This document shows, piece by piece, positions 46,394 through 54,684 of a DNA stretch of 64,000 nt (within the stretch, counting starts at the first letter, position 1; every line of letters begins with the position of its first letter). The stretch is from Gordonibacter urolithinfaciens (lineage in GTDB: Bacteria > Actinomycetota > Coriobacteriia > Coriobacteriales > Eggerthellaceae). Where the stretch lies: NCBI RefSeq assembly GCF_900199375.1, contig NZ_LT900217.1, positions 3,162,001 through 3,226,000 of the forward strand, written 5' to 3'. The translations under genes were made by a program, and so were the position numbers. Below the pieces are notes generated by a model. That model had not been told where the DNA came from, did not search any database, and saw only the letters and a program-made list of their open reading frames with translations.

Positions 46394-47034
46394 TACGCGT
46401 GGTGCTGGCCGACGACCACGAGGTGGTGCGCGCCGGGTTCAAGATGATCTTGGAGCAGGACGCCGAGATCAAGGTGGTGGCCGAGGCTGCGGACGGCACG
46501 CAGGCCTATACGATAGTCTCGCGCGAGAGGCCCGACATCCTGCTCATGGACATCTCCATGCCGCCCGGCCAGAGCGGCCTGGTGGCCTGCGAGAAGATCG
46601 CGCGCGACTTCCCCGGCACGCGCATCGTCATCCTCACCATGTTCGCCGAGCCCGAGTACCTGTTCTACACGCTGCGCGGGGGAGCTGCGGGCTACGTGCT
46701 GAAGAACTCCACGTCAGAGGAGCTGCTCTCCGCCGTCCACGCCGTGGCCGGGGGCGGCAGCTACATCCACCCGAAGATGGCCGCGCTGCTCACCAAGCAA
46801 CTCGTGGGCGCCGGCGAGGAGGAGGACCGCTCCTACCAGCAGCTGTCGAACCGCGAGCTGGAGATACTGCAGCTTCTGGCGAAGGGGTACACGAACAAGG
46901 AGATATCGGAGCAGGTGTACCTCTCCGTGAAGACCGTGGAAGCCCATCGCTCGAAGATCTACAAGAAGCTCGGGTTCAAGACCCGTGCCGATTTGGTGTC
47001 CTACGCCCTGGAGCACAAGCTGCTGGACGTGTGA
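46390..47034 (+). CDS. NarL/LuxR-type response regulator
   Basis: 214 residues. The receiver domain has D8/D9, the phosphorylation site D54 in DILLMDISMP, and a lysine in YVLKNS near 107; the LuxR helix-turn-helix starts at LSNRELEILQLLAKGYTNKEI (~153). It starts in the kinase stop (ATGA), so they form a two-component pair. It is followed by a hairpin and then the nap cluster in the opposite direction, making nap a natural target, though no binding site was found. Confidence 0.92.
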   Translation: MIRVVLADDHEVVRAGFKMILEQDAEIKVVAEAADGTQAYTIVSRERPDILLMDISMPPGQSGLVACEKIARDFPGTRIVILTMFAEPEYLFYTLRGGAAGYVLKNSTSEELLSAVHAVAGGGSYIHPKMAALLTKQLVGAGEEEDRSYQQLSNRELEILQLLAKGYTNKEISEQVYLSVKTVEAHRSKIYKKLGFKTRADLVSYALEHKLLDV

Positions 47035-47105
47035 GCCCTTGTGGCCGGCCGGAGGGGAGCTTGCCTGTTGGGGGAGGTGCTGTCCGGCGCATGCGATCGA
47101 CCTCG

Positions 47106-47137
47106 GCGGGACCGCCCGGCGTGCTGGGCGGTCCCGC
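47106..47137. terminator. 12-bp hairpin between the regulator and napH
   Basis: GCGGGACCGCCC (47106-47117) pairs perfectly with GGGCGGTCCCGC (47126-47137). It stands between convergent genes; no T run on either strand. Confidence 0.7.
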
Positions 47138-47174
47138 ATCGCGCAGGTGCCTTCGACCGGCTATGGGAGCGCCC

Positions 47175-48089
47175 TTACGCTTTCGCGGGGACCTCGTCGG
47201 CGGAGGCTTCGGGCGCCTCCTTGGCGCCCTTGCCCAGGCCCAGCGACAGGGCGCGGGTGGGGCAGGCATCCACGCAGGAGCCGCAGGCCATGCAGTCGCC
47301 GGCGCGCACGTACGTCTCGTCTCCGGCGAGCACCGGGTTCAGGATGGACGGGTCGGCCAGGCACGCCTTGCGGCACGCGTCGCAGTGGATGCAGGCCGTG
47401 CGGTCGTACCTCGCGTTCACCACGCCCACGCGGCCGATGGCCTCGTAGAAGCCGCCGAGCGGGCAGAGCGCGCGGCACCACACGCGGTGGCCCCAGAAAA
47501 GCTCCGCCGCCACGATGGCCCCGAGCGTCCAGAGCCCCGCCACGCTGCCGAAGAGGATGCCCTTGTTCACGGCGCCGATGGGCGAGAACGACTCGAACAG
47601 CGGCACGCTGGTGGCCGCCGACAGCACGAGCACGGCCAGCGCGACCCCGATCTTCGCGCGGCGCGGCACGGGCGCCTCGCTTACCTTGATGCCCAGCTTG
47701 CGGCGCAGCGCGTCCACCAGCTCCAGCAGCAGGTTCACCGGGCACACCCAGCCGCAGAACGCCCGGGCGCGCACGAGTCCGTAGAACGCCACGACCGGCA
47801 GCGCGAACCAGAGCCACTCGAGCTCGAACGTCTTGGAAGCGGCGACGACCTGAAGAACCCCGAACGGGTCCAGGAGGGTGACCCCTCCTATCGATGAAGA
47901 GGAAAGGCTGCCGAAAAAGGGAAGGTCGGCAGGAGTGGGAACAGGGTCGTCGCCGCCGACGGACACCCCGAACAGGCCCCAGCCGGCAACGAGCAGCGGC
48001 GCGGCGAACAGCAGCAGGGCCGCTATCTGCACCGCGTGCCGCAGCCAGGACCACTTGAGTGAATGCGAGGTGTTCGGGGTGCGCATCAT
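47175..48089 (-). CDS. napH: Quinol dehydrogenase membrane component NapH
   Basis: 304 residues with four to five membrane segments. Two CxxxCP motifs (CGWVCPVNLL near 125, CRALCPLGGF near 207) and two 4Fe-4S clusters in the C-terminal part (CIHCDACRKACLADP, CMACGSCVDACP) are those of NapH. It takes electrons from menaquinol to NapG for nitrate reduction. It is last in the nap transcript and overlaps napD by the ATGA. Confidence 0.9.
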   Translation of the reverse strand: MMRTPNTSHSLKWSWLRHAVQIAALLLFAAPLLVAGWGLFGVSVGGDDPVPTPADLPFFGSLSSSSIGGVTLLDPFGVLQVVAASKTFELEWLWFALPVVAFYGLVRARAFCGWVCPVNLLLELVDALRRKLGIKVSEAPVPRRAKIGVALAVLVLSAATSVPLFESFSPIGAVNKGILFGSVAGLWTLGAIVAAELFWGHRVWCRALCPLGGFYEAIGRVGVVNARYDRTACIHCDACRKACLADPSILNPVLAGDETYVRAGDCMACGSCVDACPTRALSLGLGKGAKEAPEASADEVPAKA

Positions 48090-48343
48090 CTCTCGGCTGC
48101 CTTCTGCACCGTGGGGTCGTCCTCGAAGTTGGCGTACACCAGGTTGATGCCGATGACGCCCTCGAGGGCGACGAACGTGCTGGCGATGTCGTGCGACTCG
48201 TCGAGCGTCTCGGCCTCTATGGTCACCACGACCTTGTAGCCGTTCGTCTCGTGCACCTCGACGCCCTCGATGCGGCCGAGGTCCTCGGCCACGCGCGCCG
48301 TGGTTTCGGGCGTCGTCTCCACGACGAGGCTTGATATGACCAT
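48086..48343 (-). CDS. napD: NapA maturation chaperone NapD
   Basis: 85 residues beginning MVISSLVVETTPETTARVAEDL and containing the VEVHETNGYKVVVTIEAE strand pattern of NapD, which holds the NapA signal peptide in the cytoplasm. AAGGAGAACAGC precedes the ATG. It overlaps napH by 4 bases and lies 161 bases past napB. Confidence 0.87.
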   Translation of the reverse strand: MVISSLVVETTPETTARVAEDLGRIEGVEVHETNGYKVVVTIEAETLDESHDIASTFVALEGVIGINLVYANFEDDPTVQKAAER

Positions 48344-48504
48344 GCTGTTCTCCTTGCATTCGGGTGCCCCGCATCGGGGCACGTTCCGTTTGGCTGTCCG
48401 CGAAAGCGGTCGCAGGGAACGCTTTCGCGGACAGCCAAGGTGGCGAAGGGGGTTGGGGCGGCGGAGGGAGCCGCCCCAACGGGGAAGGGTGCTTTCTCGA
48501 CGTG

Positions 48505-48837
48505 CTAGCCCTGCACGTGGCAGGTGTTGCACTGGTCGTGCGTGGGATCGAGCTCGAGCGTCTGGGACGAGCCGTCCGCATAGTGGTCCTCGGGCATGGC
48601 CTTGGAACCGTTCAGCATCGGGTTCGAGCGCTCGCTCGCGCCGTGGCAGCCGTAGCAGCCGGAGGCGCCCAAGGTCTCGAACCGGTCCTGATGGGTGGCG
48701 GGCATGAGCGGCGGCGCGCCGACCGGCACGTTCGCGTTCACGTCCTCCGCGGGCGCGGGGCCCGAGCATCCGGCCGCGGCCAGCGTACCGAACGCCATCG
48801 CAACCACGAGGGCGCCGGCAACCAAATGTTTCCTCAT
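48505..48837 (-). CDS. napB: Diheme cytochrome c subunit NapB-like lipoprotein
   Basis: 110 residues. A lipobox LAAAGCSG anchors it outside the membrane at Cys24. Two CxxCH heme sites, CYGCH near 62 and CNTCH near 103, with a PMLNGSKAMPEDHY stretch between them, match the layout of NapB. It passes electrons to NapA. It starts 5 bases after the napA stop. A lipid anchor is unusual for NapB but suits a Gram-positive envelope. Confidence 0.82.
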   Translation of the reverse strand: MRKHLVAGALVVAMAFGTLAAAGCSGPAPAEDVNANVPVGAPPLMPATHQDRFETLGASGCYGCHGASERSNPMLNGSKAMPEDHYADGSSQTLELDPTHDQCNTCHVQG

Positions 48838-48842
48838 AGCGA

Positions 48843-51413
48843 TCACCCCTCGACCTTCGTGATAGAGACGCAGGTCTTCTTGTAGTCGGGCTCCTTCGAC
48901 AGCGGGCAGTACGTGTCCTGCACCGCCAGGTTCACCAGCGTCTCCTCGGCGAAGAAAGGCGCGAACACGATGCCCTCCTGCGGTTCGGTGCGACCGGCCG
49001 TGGAGGCCTTGATGTCGAACTCGCCGAAGCGCGATTTCACGTGCACGAGGTCGCCGTCCTTCACGCCGAGCTTCGACGCGTCGTTCGGATGGATGTTCAG
49101 CAGCGCCTCGGGCAGCGCGCGGTCGAGCTCGGGCACGCGGCGCGTCATGGTGCCGGTGTGCCAGTGCTCCAGGAGGCGCCCTGTGCAGAAGTAGAACGGG
49201 TACTCGTCGTCGGGCTCTTCTGCCGGCGGCTCGTAGGGGCGGAACACCACCGAGGGCTTCAGGTTGGCGGACTTGTAGAACGACAGGTTGTTGGCCAGGC
49301 CCTGCTTGCCGTACTTCGCCACGCCTATCTCGTCGAAGCCGTCGGCTTGCTTGCCGTCGGCGAAGCGCCAGTGCGTCTCGAGCCACTTTCCGTCCACGTT
49401 GCGCACGGGCCAGGTCATGCCGTGGCGCGCCAGGTACTCCTCGTAGGGCGCCAGCTGCTTGGCCTCCATCTTCAGCTTCGCGTTGAACTTCCCGTCGGCG
49501 TCGTCGTTGATGGCCTTGGCCTTCTCGTTCATCTCGGGGTTCGAGAAGATGCGGTACTCCTCCCACAGCAGGCGGTTCGTCTCGCGCCCGTCGTTCTTGA
49601 AGTCGTGCGCGCCCTTGTCGTAGATGAAGCCGAACAGGTGGTCGAAGGCGTCCTTGCCGTCGATCTGCTCGCCGTCGAGCACGCGGTGCGCCACCTCCAT
49701 GAACGCCCACAGGTCCCACTTGGCCTCGCCCGGCGGGTCCACGGCCTTCTCGAACACCGCCGTGCGCCGCTCGGCGTTGCCGAACTGGCCCTCTCGCTCC
49801 ACCCACAGGGCCACGGGCAGCACGACGTCGGCGTACTGGGTGGACAGCGTCGGGTACACCTCGTTCACCACGATGAACGTGTCGAAGATGCCCTTCTTGT
49901 CGCCCTGTCCCAGGAAGCGGGTGAGGTTCGGCATGGACTGCGCCCAGTTGTTGTGCGCGGTCCACAGGAAGTCGAGGTTGCCCTTCGACATCTCGCGGAA
50001 GATCTTCACCGTGTGCATGCCGGGCTTCTGGATGGCGTCGAGGTAGCCCTCGGGCAGATCCCAGATGGCCTCGGTGTAGCGGCGGTGCTGGGCGTTGGCC
50101 ACCAGGAGGTCGGCGGGCAGGCGGTGAGAGAACGTGCCCACCTCGCGGGCCGTGCCGCAGGCCGTGGGCTGGCCGGTGAGCGAGAACGGGCCGCAGCCGG
50201 GGCGGGCGATCTTGCCGGAGAGCAGGTGGATGTTGTAGAGGTTGTGGTTCATCCAGGTGCCGCGGTTGTGCTGGTTCACGCCCATCGTCCACAGCGACAT
50301 GATGTTCTTGTCAGGGTCGGCGAACTCGAGCGCGAGCGCCTTCAGGTCCTCTGCCGGCACGCCGGAGAGCTCCGAGGTGTACTCGAAGGTGTAGGGCGCC
50401 AGGCGCGCGGCGTACTCCTCGAACGTGATGGGGCTCACGGCGTCGACGGTCTTGCCCACGTCGCTGGCGTCGTAGCCGTCGTCGGTGGCATTGCCGATGT
50501 TCTCGGTGCCCTGCTTGAACTGCAGGTGGTCGTTCACGAAGGCCTCGTCGTACTTCTTGTTCTGCACGAGGTAGTTCGCGATGCAGTTCGCGATGGCCAG
50601 GTCGGTGTTCGGCTTGAACAGCATGACCGTATCGGCGCTAACAGACGTGCGGGTGCGCAGCGTGCCCAGGTCGTAGTGCTTCACGTTCTTGCCCGAGAGC
50701 TTGCGGGCCGTGAGGCGCGAGTACAGCATGGGGTGCGCCTCGGCCATGTTGGCGCCCCAGGTGACGAACACGTCGGCGTTGTCGAGGTCGGCGTAGCAGC
50801 CGGCCGGCTCGTCGGTCTGGAACACGTTCATGAAGCCCACCACGGCGCTGGCCATGCACAGGCGCGCGTTCGGGTCGACGTTGTTGGACAGCAGGCCCGC
50901 CTTGATGAACTTGGCGCAGGCGTAGCCCTCGGTGATGGGCTGCTGGCCGGAGAGCCAGAACGCCAGGCGGGTCTTGTCGGCCTTCCACGTTTCCTTGAGC
51001 TTCGCGGACACGAGCTCCAGCGCCTCGTCCCACGTGGCCTCGCGCAGGCCCTCGTCGGTGCCCTTCGTGGCCTTGTCCTCGCGGATGAGCGGCTTGGTCA
51101 GACGGTCGTCACCGTAGAGGATCTTGCCCAGGTAGTAGCCCTTCACGCAGTTGAGTCCCTTGTTGGAAAGGTTCTCCGGGTCGCCCGTCACGCTCACGAG
51201 CTTGCCGTCCTTCACCTCGCAGATCACGCCGCATCCGCAGCCGCAGAACCGGCACACGGCCGTGTGCTTCTGCCCCTCGCCGCCCGACGCGGCGCCCGTG
51301 GAGCCCGAACCGCCGCCCGCGCAGCCGGTCATCGACGCTAAGCTGCCCGCCGCTGCGGCGCTCGCCAGCGCGACGGCCGTCGCCTTGACGAATGCTCGTC
51401 TTGAGATGTCCAT
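48843..51413 (-). CDS. napA: Periplasmic-type nitrate reductase catalytic subunit NapA
   Basis: 856 residues. A twin-arginine signal (SRRAFVKA) begins the chain, the Fe-S motif is CRFCGCGCGVICEVKDGK with the fourth cysteine at LNCVKGYYLG (~residues 54-90), and the molybdenum cysteine lies in NARLCMASAVVGF near 177. Several later motifs (HPMLYSRL, MGVNQHNRGTWMNH, WVEREGQFGNAERR) match NapA. The organism is probably Gram-positive, so it acts at the outer face of the membrane. It lies between napG and napB. Confidence 0.93.
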   Translation of the reverse strand: MDISRRAFVKATAVALASAAAAGSLASMTGCAGGGSGSTGAASGGEGQKHTAVCRFCGCGCGVICEVKDGKLVSVTGDPENLSNKGLNCVKGYYLGKILYGDDRLTKPLIREDKATKGTDEGLREATWDEALELVSAKLKETWKADKTRLAFWLSGQQPITEGYACAKFIKAGLLSNNVDPNARLCMASAVVGFMNVFQTDEPAGCYADLDNADVFVTWGANMAEAHPMLYSRLTARKLSGKNVKHYDLGTLRTRTSVSADTVMLFKPNTDLAIANCIANYLVQNKKYDEAFVNDHLQFKQGTENIGNATDDGYDASDVGKTVDAVSPITFEEYAARLAPYTFEYTSELSGVPAEDLKALALEFADPDKNIMSLWTMGVNQHNRGTWMNHNLYNIHLLSGKIARPGCGPFSLTGQPTACGTAREVGTFSHRLPADLLVANAQHRRYTEAIWDLPEGYLDAIQKPGMHTVKIFREMSKGNLDFLWTAHNNWAQSMPNLTRFLGQGDKKGIFDTFIVVNEVYPTLSTQYADVVLPVALWVEREGQFGNAERRTAVFEKAVDPPGEAKWDLWAFMEVAHRVLDGEQIDGKDAFDHLFGFIYDKGAHDFKNDGRETNRLLWEEYRIFSNPEMNEKAKAINDDADGKFNAKLKMEAKQLAPYEEYLARHGMTWPVRNVDGKWLETHWRFADGKQADGFDEIGVAKYGKQGLANNLSFYKSANLKPSVVFRPYEPPAEEPDDEYPFYFCTGRLLEHWHTGTMTRRVPELDRALPEALLNIHPNDASKLGVKDGDLVHVKSRFGEFDIKASTAGRTEPQEGIVFAPFFAEETLVNLAVQDTYCPLSKEPDYKKTCVSITKVEG

Positions 51414-51504
51414 GACACCCCTCCTTCTCTCCCTTTTAGCTCTTAGCTTTTAGCTCTTCGCTCTTCTATCCCACCGTTCCTCGAACGGATTGGCAGTGCT
51501 TGGG

Positions 51505-52113
51505 TCAGGCGCCGGCACGGGGATGCTCGGCGTCGGTCCTGATGCGGATGGCGACGTCCGGCTCGTCCACCACGCAGCGCTCGACGCACAGGCCGCAGCC
51601 CACGCACTGCTCCTCGTCGATGACGGGAGCGAACACGGAATGGATGGCATCGCCCTCGCGCAGGCGGTAGTCGATCGAGATAGCCTGGTCGATGAGCGGG
51701 CAGGTGCGGTAGCACACCTCGCAGCGCATGCCCTGGAACGCGATGCACAGATCCTCGTCGATCACGGCCGTGCCCATGCGCACGTCGGAGCGCTCCTCGA
51801 TGCCGCGCAGCGCGTTCGTGGGGCAGGCCTCGACGCAGGGAAAGTCCTCGCACAGGCGGCAGGCCTGGGCGCGCGCGTCGACCATGGGGGTCCCGGCGGC
51901 GAGTCCCTGGTTGCCGGGTGCAGGGAAGAGGGCGACGTACGGGCAGGCCTCCACGCACTTGCCGCATTTGATGCAGCGGGCCGAGAAATCGGCCTCGCCC
52001 TGCGCCCCGGGGGGTCGCAACAGGCTCTTTGCGGGGCCCTGCACGGCATAGGCGACGCCCTGGAAGGCCACGGCAGCGGCTGACAGGCCGGCTATGACGC
52101 TTGATAGTCTCAT
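51505..52113 (-). CDS. napG: Ferredoxin-type quinol dehydrogenase subunit NapG
   Basis: 202 residues. A hydrophobic start (~residues 4-26) without an obvious twin-arginine, then four cysteine clusters: CIKCGKCVEACP near 47, CRLCEDFPCVEACP near 87, CEVCYRTCP near 131 and CVGCGLCVERC near 169, as in NapG. With NapH it moves electrons from menaquinol to NapAB. It is the first gene of the nap transcript. The region upstream (52114-52440) has no clear promoter but contains a palindromic element. Confidence 0.87.
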   Translation of the reverse strand: MRLSSVIAGLSAAAVAFQGVAYAVQGPAKSLLRPPGAQGEADFSARCIKCGKCVEACPYVALFPAPGNQGLAAGTPMVDARAQACRLCEDFPCVEACPTNALRGIEERSDVRMGTAVIDEDLCIAFQGMRCEVCYRTCPLIDQAISIDYRLREGDAIHSVFAPVIDEEQCVGCGLCVERCVVDEPDVAIRIRTDAEHPRAGA

Positions 52114-52440
52114 TCGCTCCCTCTTTCCTCACCTCGTATGATGCGCCGAAGGCGAGGTCCTGCCAATCGGGGTAGCCCCGAGGATGCACCGGGGAAGCCC
52201 CTCAAGGGGGCAAGGGTTTTCTTCTATTTTTTGCGGTGGATAATTAAAGAGGAGACAGGGGAGACAGGGGGACGGGGATAACGTCATCATTTTTGGCAAA
52301 CAAAAATGATGACGTTATCCCCGTCCTGTGTCACGCTGCGTCATGTCCTGTGTCATCAGGGAGGTACCGCCCTTGGCTGCGCCGCAGAACGAGGCATCGT
52401 TCCCGTCCCCCTGTCTCACCTGCCTCCTGCGGCGGGGCGT
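52114..52440. other. Intergenic region upstream of napG
   Basis: 327 bases without a gene. It contains the palindrome at 52271-52325, and an outer variant of its arm at 52399-52418. AT-rich bases at 52215-52250 may hold the nap promoter, but no box can be fixed with confidence. Confidence 0.4.
52271..52325. repeat. 24-bp perfect REP-like palindrome
   Basis: GACGGGGATAACGTCATCAT.. (52271-52294) and its exact complement (52302-52325) are separated by seven bases. It begins with the same GACGGGGAT as the element at 60003, but the inner arm differs. Confidence 0.85.
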
Positions 52441-53217
52441 CTAGGCGTACAGGCGGATGCCCACGTACACGGCGGTGTCCGGCAGTCCCTTGATGTCGTA
52501 GACGCTCGAGAGCTTGATGGCGGACACGCGCCAGTGGTACGTGGCGTCGCCTGCGGCGACCGTGCCCTCCTGGAACGTGTTGCCCGACTCGTCGACGGCC
52601 ATCTCGCCGGCCGTGGCCGGATCGAAGCCCTCGGAGGCGATGGCCGTCTGCACGGCGGCCTCCACGCTGCCGGACGAGAAGTCGGCGTACTTCACGCGCA
52701 TGTTCACGGAACCGCCCGCCTCGGACGTGAACTGCCATGATCCGTTGAGCAGCAGGGTGGCGTCGGCCGCGGACAGGCTGGATACGTTGCTGTACATGAG
52801 AAGGGCCTGGGCCTCGCTCACGTCGTCGGGCAGCTTGATGAGGTCCAGGTTGCCGCTTTCGTCGCCGGAGAGCGCGCCCTTGTCGGCGATGGACCAGCCG
52901 GATTCCGCGAACGCGGTCTTGACGCCCTCGGCATCGAGGCCGACGAGCGAGGCGAGGTTCGGCAGGCTGGCCATGGAGGCGGGGCGTGCGAGGTTCTGCT
53001 CGACCGTCGCCCGCGTGCGCTCGGCCGAGTGCGTCACGTTGTCGATGACGTTGAACAGGAAGACCCCGCCGATGACGGCTGCGGCCAAGACGAACGCGGC
53101 CATGGCGAGCATCTGGGGCCGGGGCGCCTCCAGCGGGCGGGTGAGCGAGCTGCCGTCCAGGTAGCGGACGGGGCCGTCGCCCGCGTCGTAGCCGTTCTTT
53201 CGCGCGTTGAAAAACAT
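52441..53217 (-). CDS. Hypothetical membrane-anchored protein
   Basis: 258 residues with one membrane segment near residues 37-58; the rest should face outside. The chain after it is polar and strand-rich, with no recognised family. An AGGAG site precedes the ATG at 53217, and TGCTATAAT on the minus strand (53252-53260 region) is its likely extended -10 box. It is divergent from terC. Function unknown. Confidence 0.7.
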   Translation of the reverse strand: MFFNARKNGYDAGDGPVRYLDGSSLTRPLEAPRPQMLAMAAFVLAAAVIGGVFLFNVIDNVTHSAERTRATVEQNLARPASMASLPNLASLVGLDAEGVKTAFAESGWSIADKGALSGDESGNLDLIKLPDDVSEAQALLMYSNVSSLSAADATLLLNGSWQFTSEAGGSVNMRVKYADFSSGSVEAAVQTAIASEGFDPATAGEMAVDESGNTFQEGTVAAGDATYHWRVSAIKLSSVYDIKGLPDTAVYVGIRLYA

Positions 53218-53251
53218 GAGCGTACTCCTGAGGGGTTTGTGTGCTTTGGGC

Positions 53252-53260
53252 ATTATAGCA
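53252..53260 (-). promoter_or_regulatory. Extended -10 of the hypothetical gene
   Basis: On the minus strand TGCTATAAT, with TATAAT at 53257-53252. The extended -10 allows use without a clear -35 box. Confidence 0.65.
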
Positions 53261-53288
53261 TTGTTCCCACACCGCTCCGTGATAGGAT
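53261..53288 (+). promoter_or_regulatory. Candidate promoter of terC
   Basis: TTGTTC (53261-53266), a 16-base spacer and TAGGAT (53283-53288) with TG one base before it. The start predicted is near 53295, a few bases inside the proposed P1 stem, so the exact box is uncertain. Confidence 0.5.
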
Positions 53289-53290
53289 AC

Positions 53291-53435
53291 GTCTCGCCCG
53301 TGGGGGAGTAGTTGGCTCGCGCTCTGGAAGCGCGAGCGGCACGTTCAACATCATGGCCGAAAAGCCTGGCGTGTCTTGAATAACGAGACTCATGGCGCAG
53401 CTTGCATGCATGCAGCCGCGCCATGAGTCTTTTTT
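53291..53435 (+). promoter_or_regulatory. yybP-ykoY-like manganese riboswitch with overlapping terminator
   Basis: The conserved GGGGAGTAG (53303-53311) is followed by a strong hairpin GCTCGCGCT/AGCGCGAGC and TTCAACAT (53344-53351), both hallmarks of this class. Outer stem P1 is GTCTCG (53291) with CGAGAC (53384). The terminator AGACTCATGGCGC (53386-53398) with GCGCCATGAGTCT (53418-53430) and T6 shares bases with P1. Ligand binding should therefore stop the terminator and allow terC expression. That logic is read from pairing, not tested. Confidence 0.82.
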
Positions 53436-53492
53436 GTGGACTCTGCCCGCCTGCGGTACGGACGAGGAACCCGACAAAGGAGCTAGCAACCC

Positions 53493-54596
53493 GTGGATCT
53501 GTCAATCTTCGCATCGCCCGAGGCATGGATCAGCCTGGTCAGCCTCATCTTCCTGGAAATCGTGCTCGGCGTGGACAACCTGGTGTTCATCTCGATCACC
53601 ACGAACCGCCTGCCCGAGGACAAGCAGCACATCGGCCGCAAGCTCGGCCTGGCGGGCGCGCTCGTCATGCGCATCGTCTTCCTGTGCTTCGCGTCGTTCC
53701 TCGTGCATATGACCACGCCGCTGTTCACCATCGACCTCGGGCCCTACGCGCACGGGTTCTCGGTGCGCGACCTCGTGCTGCTCGTCGGCGGCGCCTACCT
53801 TATCTACAAGGGCATCGCCGAGCTGCGCGACACGCTCAAGCTCACCGAGCTCAAGGCCGAGCACTGCGAGGAGCACAAGGCGCTCCACCGCATCGCGCTG
53901 CCGCAGGCGGTGGGCACCATCATGGTCATGGACCTCGTGTTCTCCATCGACTCGGTCATCACGGCCGTGGGTATGGCCGACCACCTCATCATCATGATCA
54001 TCGCCGTCATGCTGGCCGTGTTCCTCATGATGATCTTCATCGACCCCATCTCCAACTTCATCAACGGGCACCCCGAGATGAAGATGCTCGCGCTCACGTT
54101 CATCGTGGCCATCGGCTGCCTGCTGGTCATCGACAGCGCGGGCTTCCACACCGGCATCGAGCTCATGCACATGCCGCTCGAGAAGCTGATCGTGTACTTC
54201 GCCATGGTGTTCTGCATCGTGCTCGAGGTCATCCAGATGCGCTATAACGCGAACGTCCTCGCGTGGCGCAAGGAGCGCTGGCAGAACGAGACGGCCGCGC
54301 AGATCGACAGCGTGCGCGCCGAGATGATGGAGCAGATGAAGCGCGATGCCGACGGCGATGCCGCCGCAGGGGCTTCGGCCGAGGGCGCGAAGGCGGCCGC
54401 CGCCGAGCGCATCCGGCCCGTCATCATCGGCAACAACGTGTACGTGATGATGCCGATGGCCGGAGAGGACGCCGCATCGTTCAAGGAGCTCATGGCCTCC
54501 TCGAGCACCGCGAGCGCCGCCTTCGACGCCCCGCTGGAGATAGGCGCCCAGGTGGAGGACGTCGAGCCGACGTACGAGGAGCCCGCGGAGAAGTAG
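53493..54596 (+). CDS. terC: TerC-family membrane protein, probable manganese exporter
   Basis: 367 residues, about seven membrane segments with the acidic motifs EIVLGVDNLVFI (residues 22-33) and DLVFSIDSVITA near 147, which are the metal-linked positions of the TerC family. The last ~80 residues form a polar tail. Members of this family export manganese or load it onto exoproteins. Its leader has a yybP-ykoY-like riboswitch, which is known to sense manganese, so the assignment is strengthened. GTG at 53493 has AAAGGAG upstream. Confidence 0.88.
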   Translation: MDLSIFASPEAWISLVSLIFLEIVLGVDNLVFISITTNRLPEDKQHIGRKLGLAGALVMRIVFLCFASFLVHMTTPLFTIDLGPYAHGFSVRDLVLLVGGAYLIYKGIAELRDTLKLTELKAEHCEEHKALHRIALPQAVGTIMVMDLVFSIDSVITAVGMADHLIIMIIAVMLAVFLMMIFIDPISNFINGHPEMKMLALTFIVAIGCLLVIDSAGFHTGIELMHMPLEKLIVYFAMVFCIVLEVIQMRYNANVLAWRKERWQNETAAQIDSVRAEMMEQMKRDADGDAAAGASAEGAKAAAAERIRPVIIGNNVYVMMPMAGEDAASFKELMASSSTASAAFDAPLEIGAQVEDVEPTYEEPAEK

Positions 54597-54649
54597 GCGT
54601 GCCCCTCTTCTCCAGCCGGCCGTGAGGCAGGGGGCGGGGATGGCGTCTG

Positions 54650-54683
54650 GCGTGGCAGGGGGACGGGCGTCCCCCTGCCACGC
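54650..54683. terminator. 16-bp palindrome between terC and the lipid kinase gene
   Basis: GCGTGGCAGGGGGACG (54650-54665) and its exact complement (54668-54683) are 2 bases apart. It stands between convergent genes, ending 1 base from the kinase stop. It shares CAGGGGGACGGG with two longer palindromes in the window. Confidence 0.75.
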
Positions 54684-54684
54684 C

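Noticed and set aside
49041-51341. 766-codon plus-strand frame antisense to napA
   Set aside because: Shadow of a well-supported gene; composition is Val/His/Arg-rich with no family.
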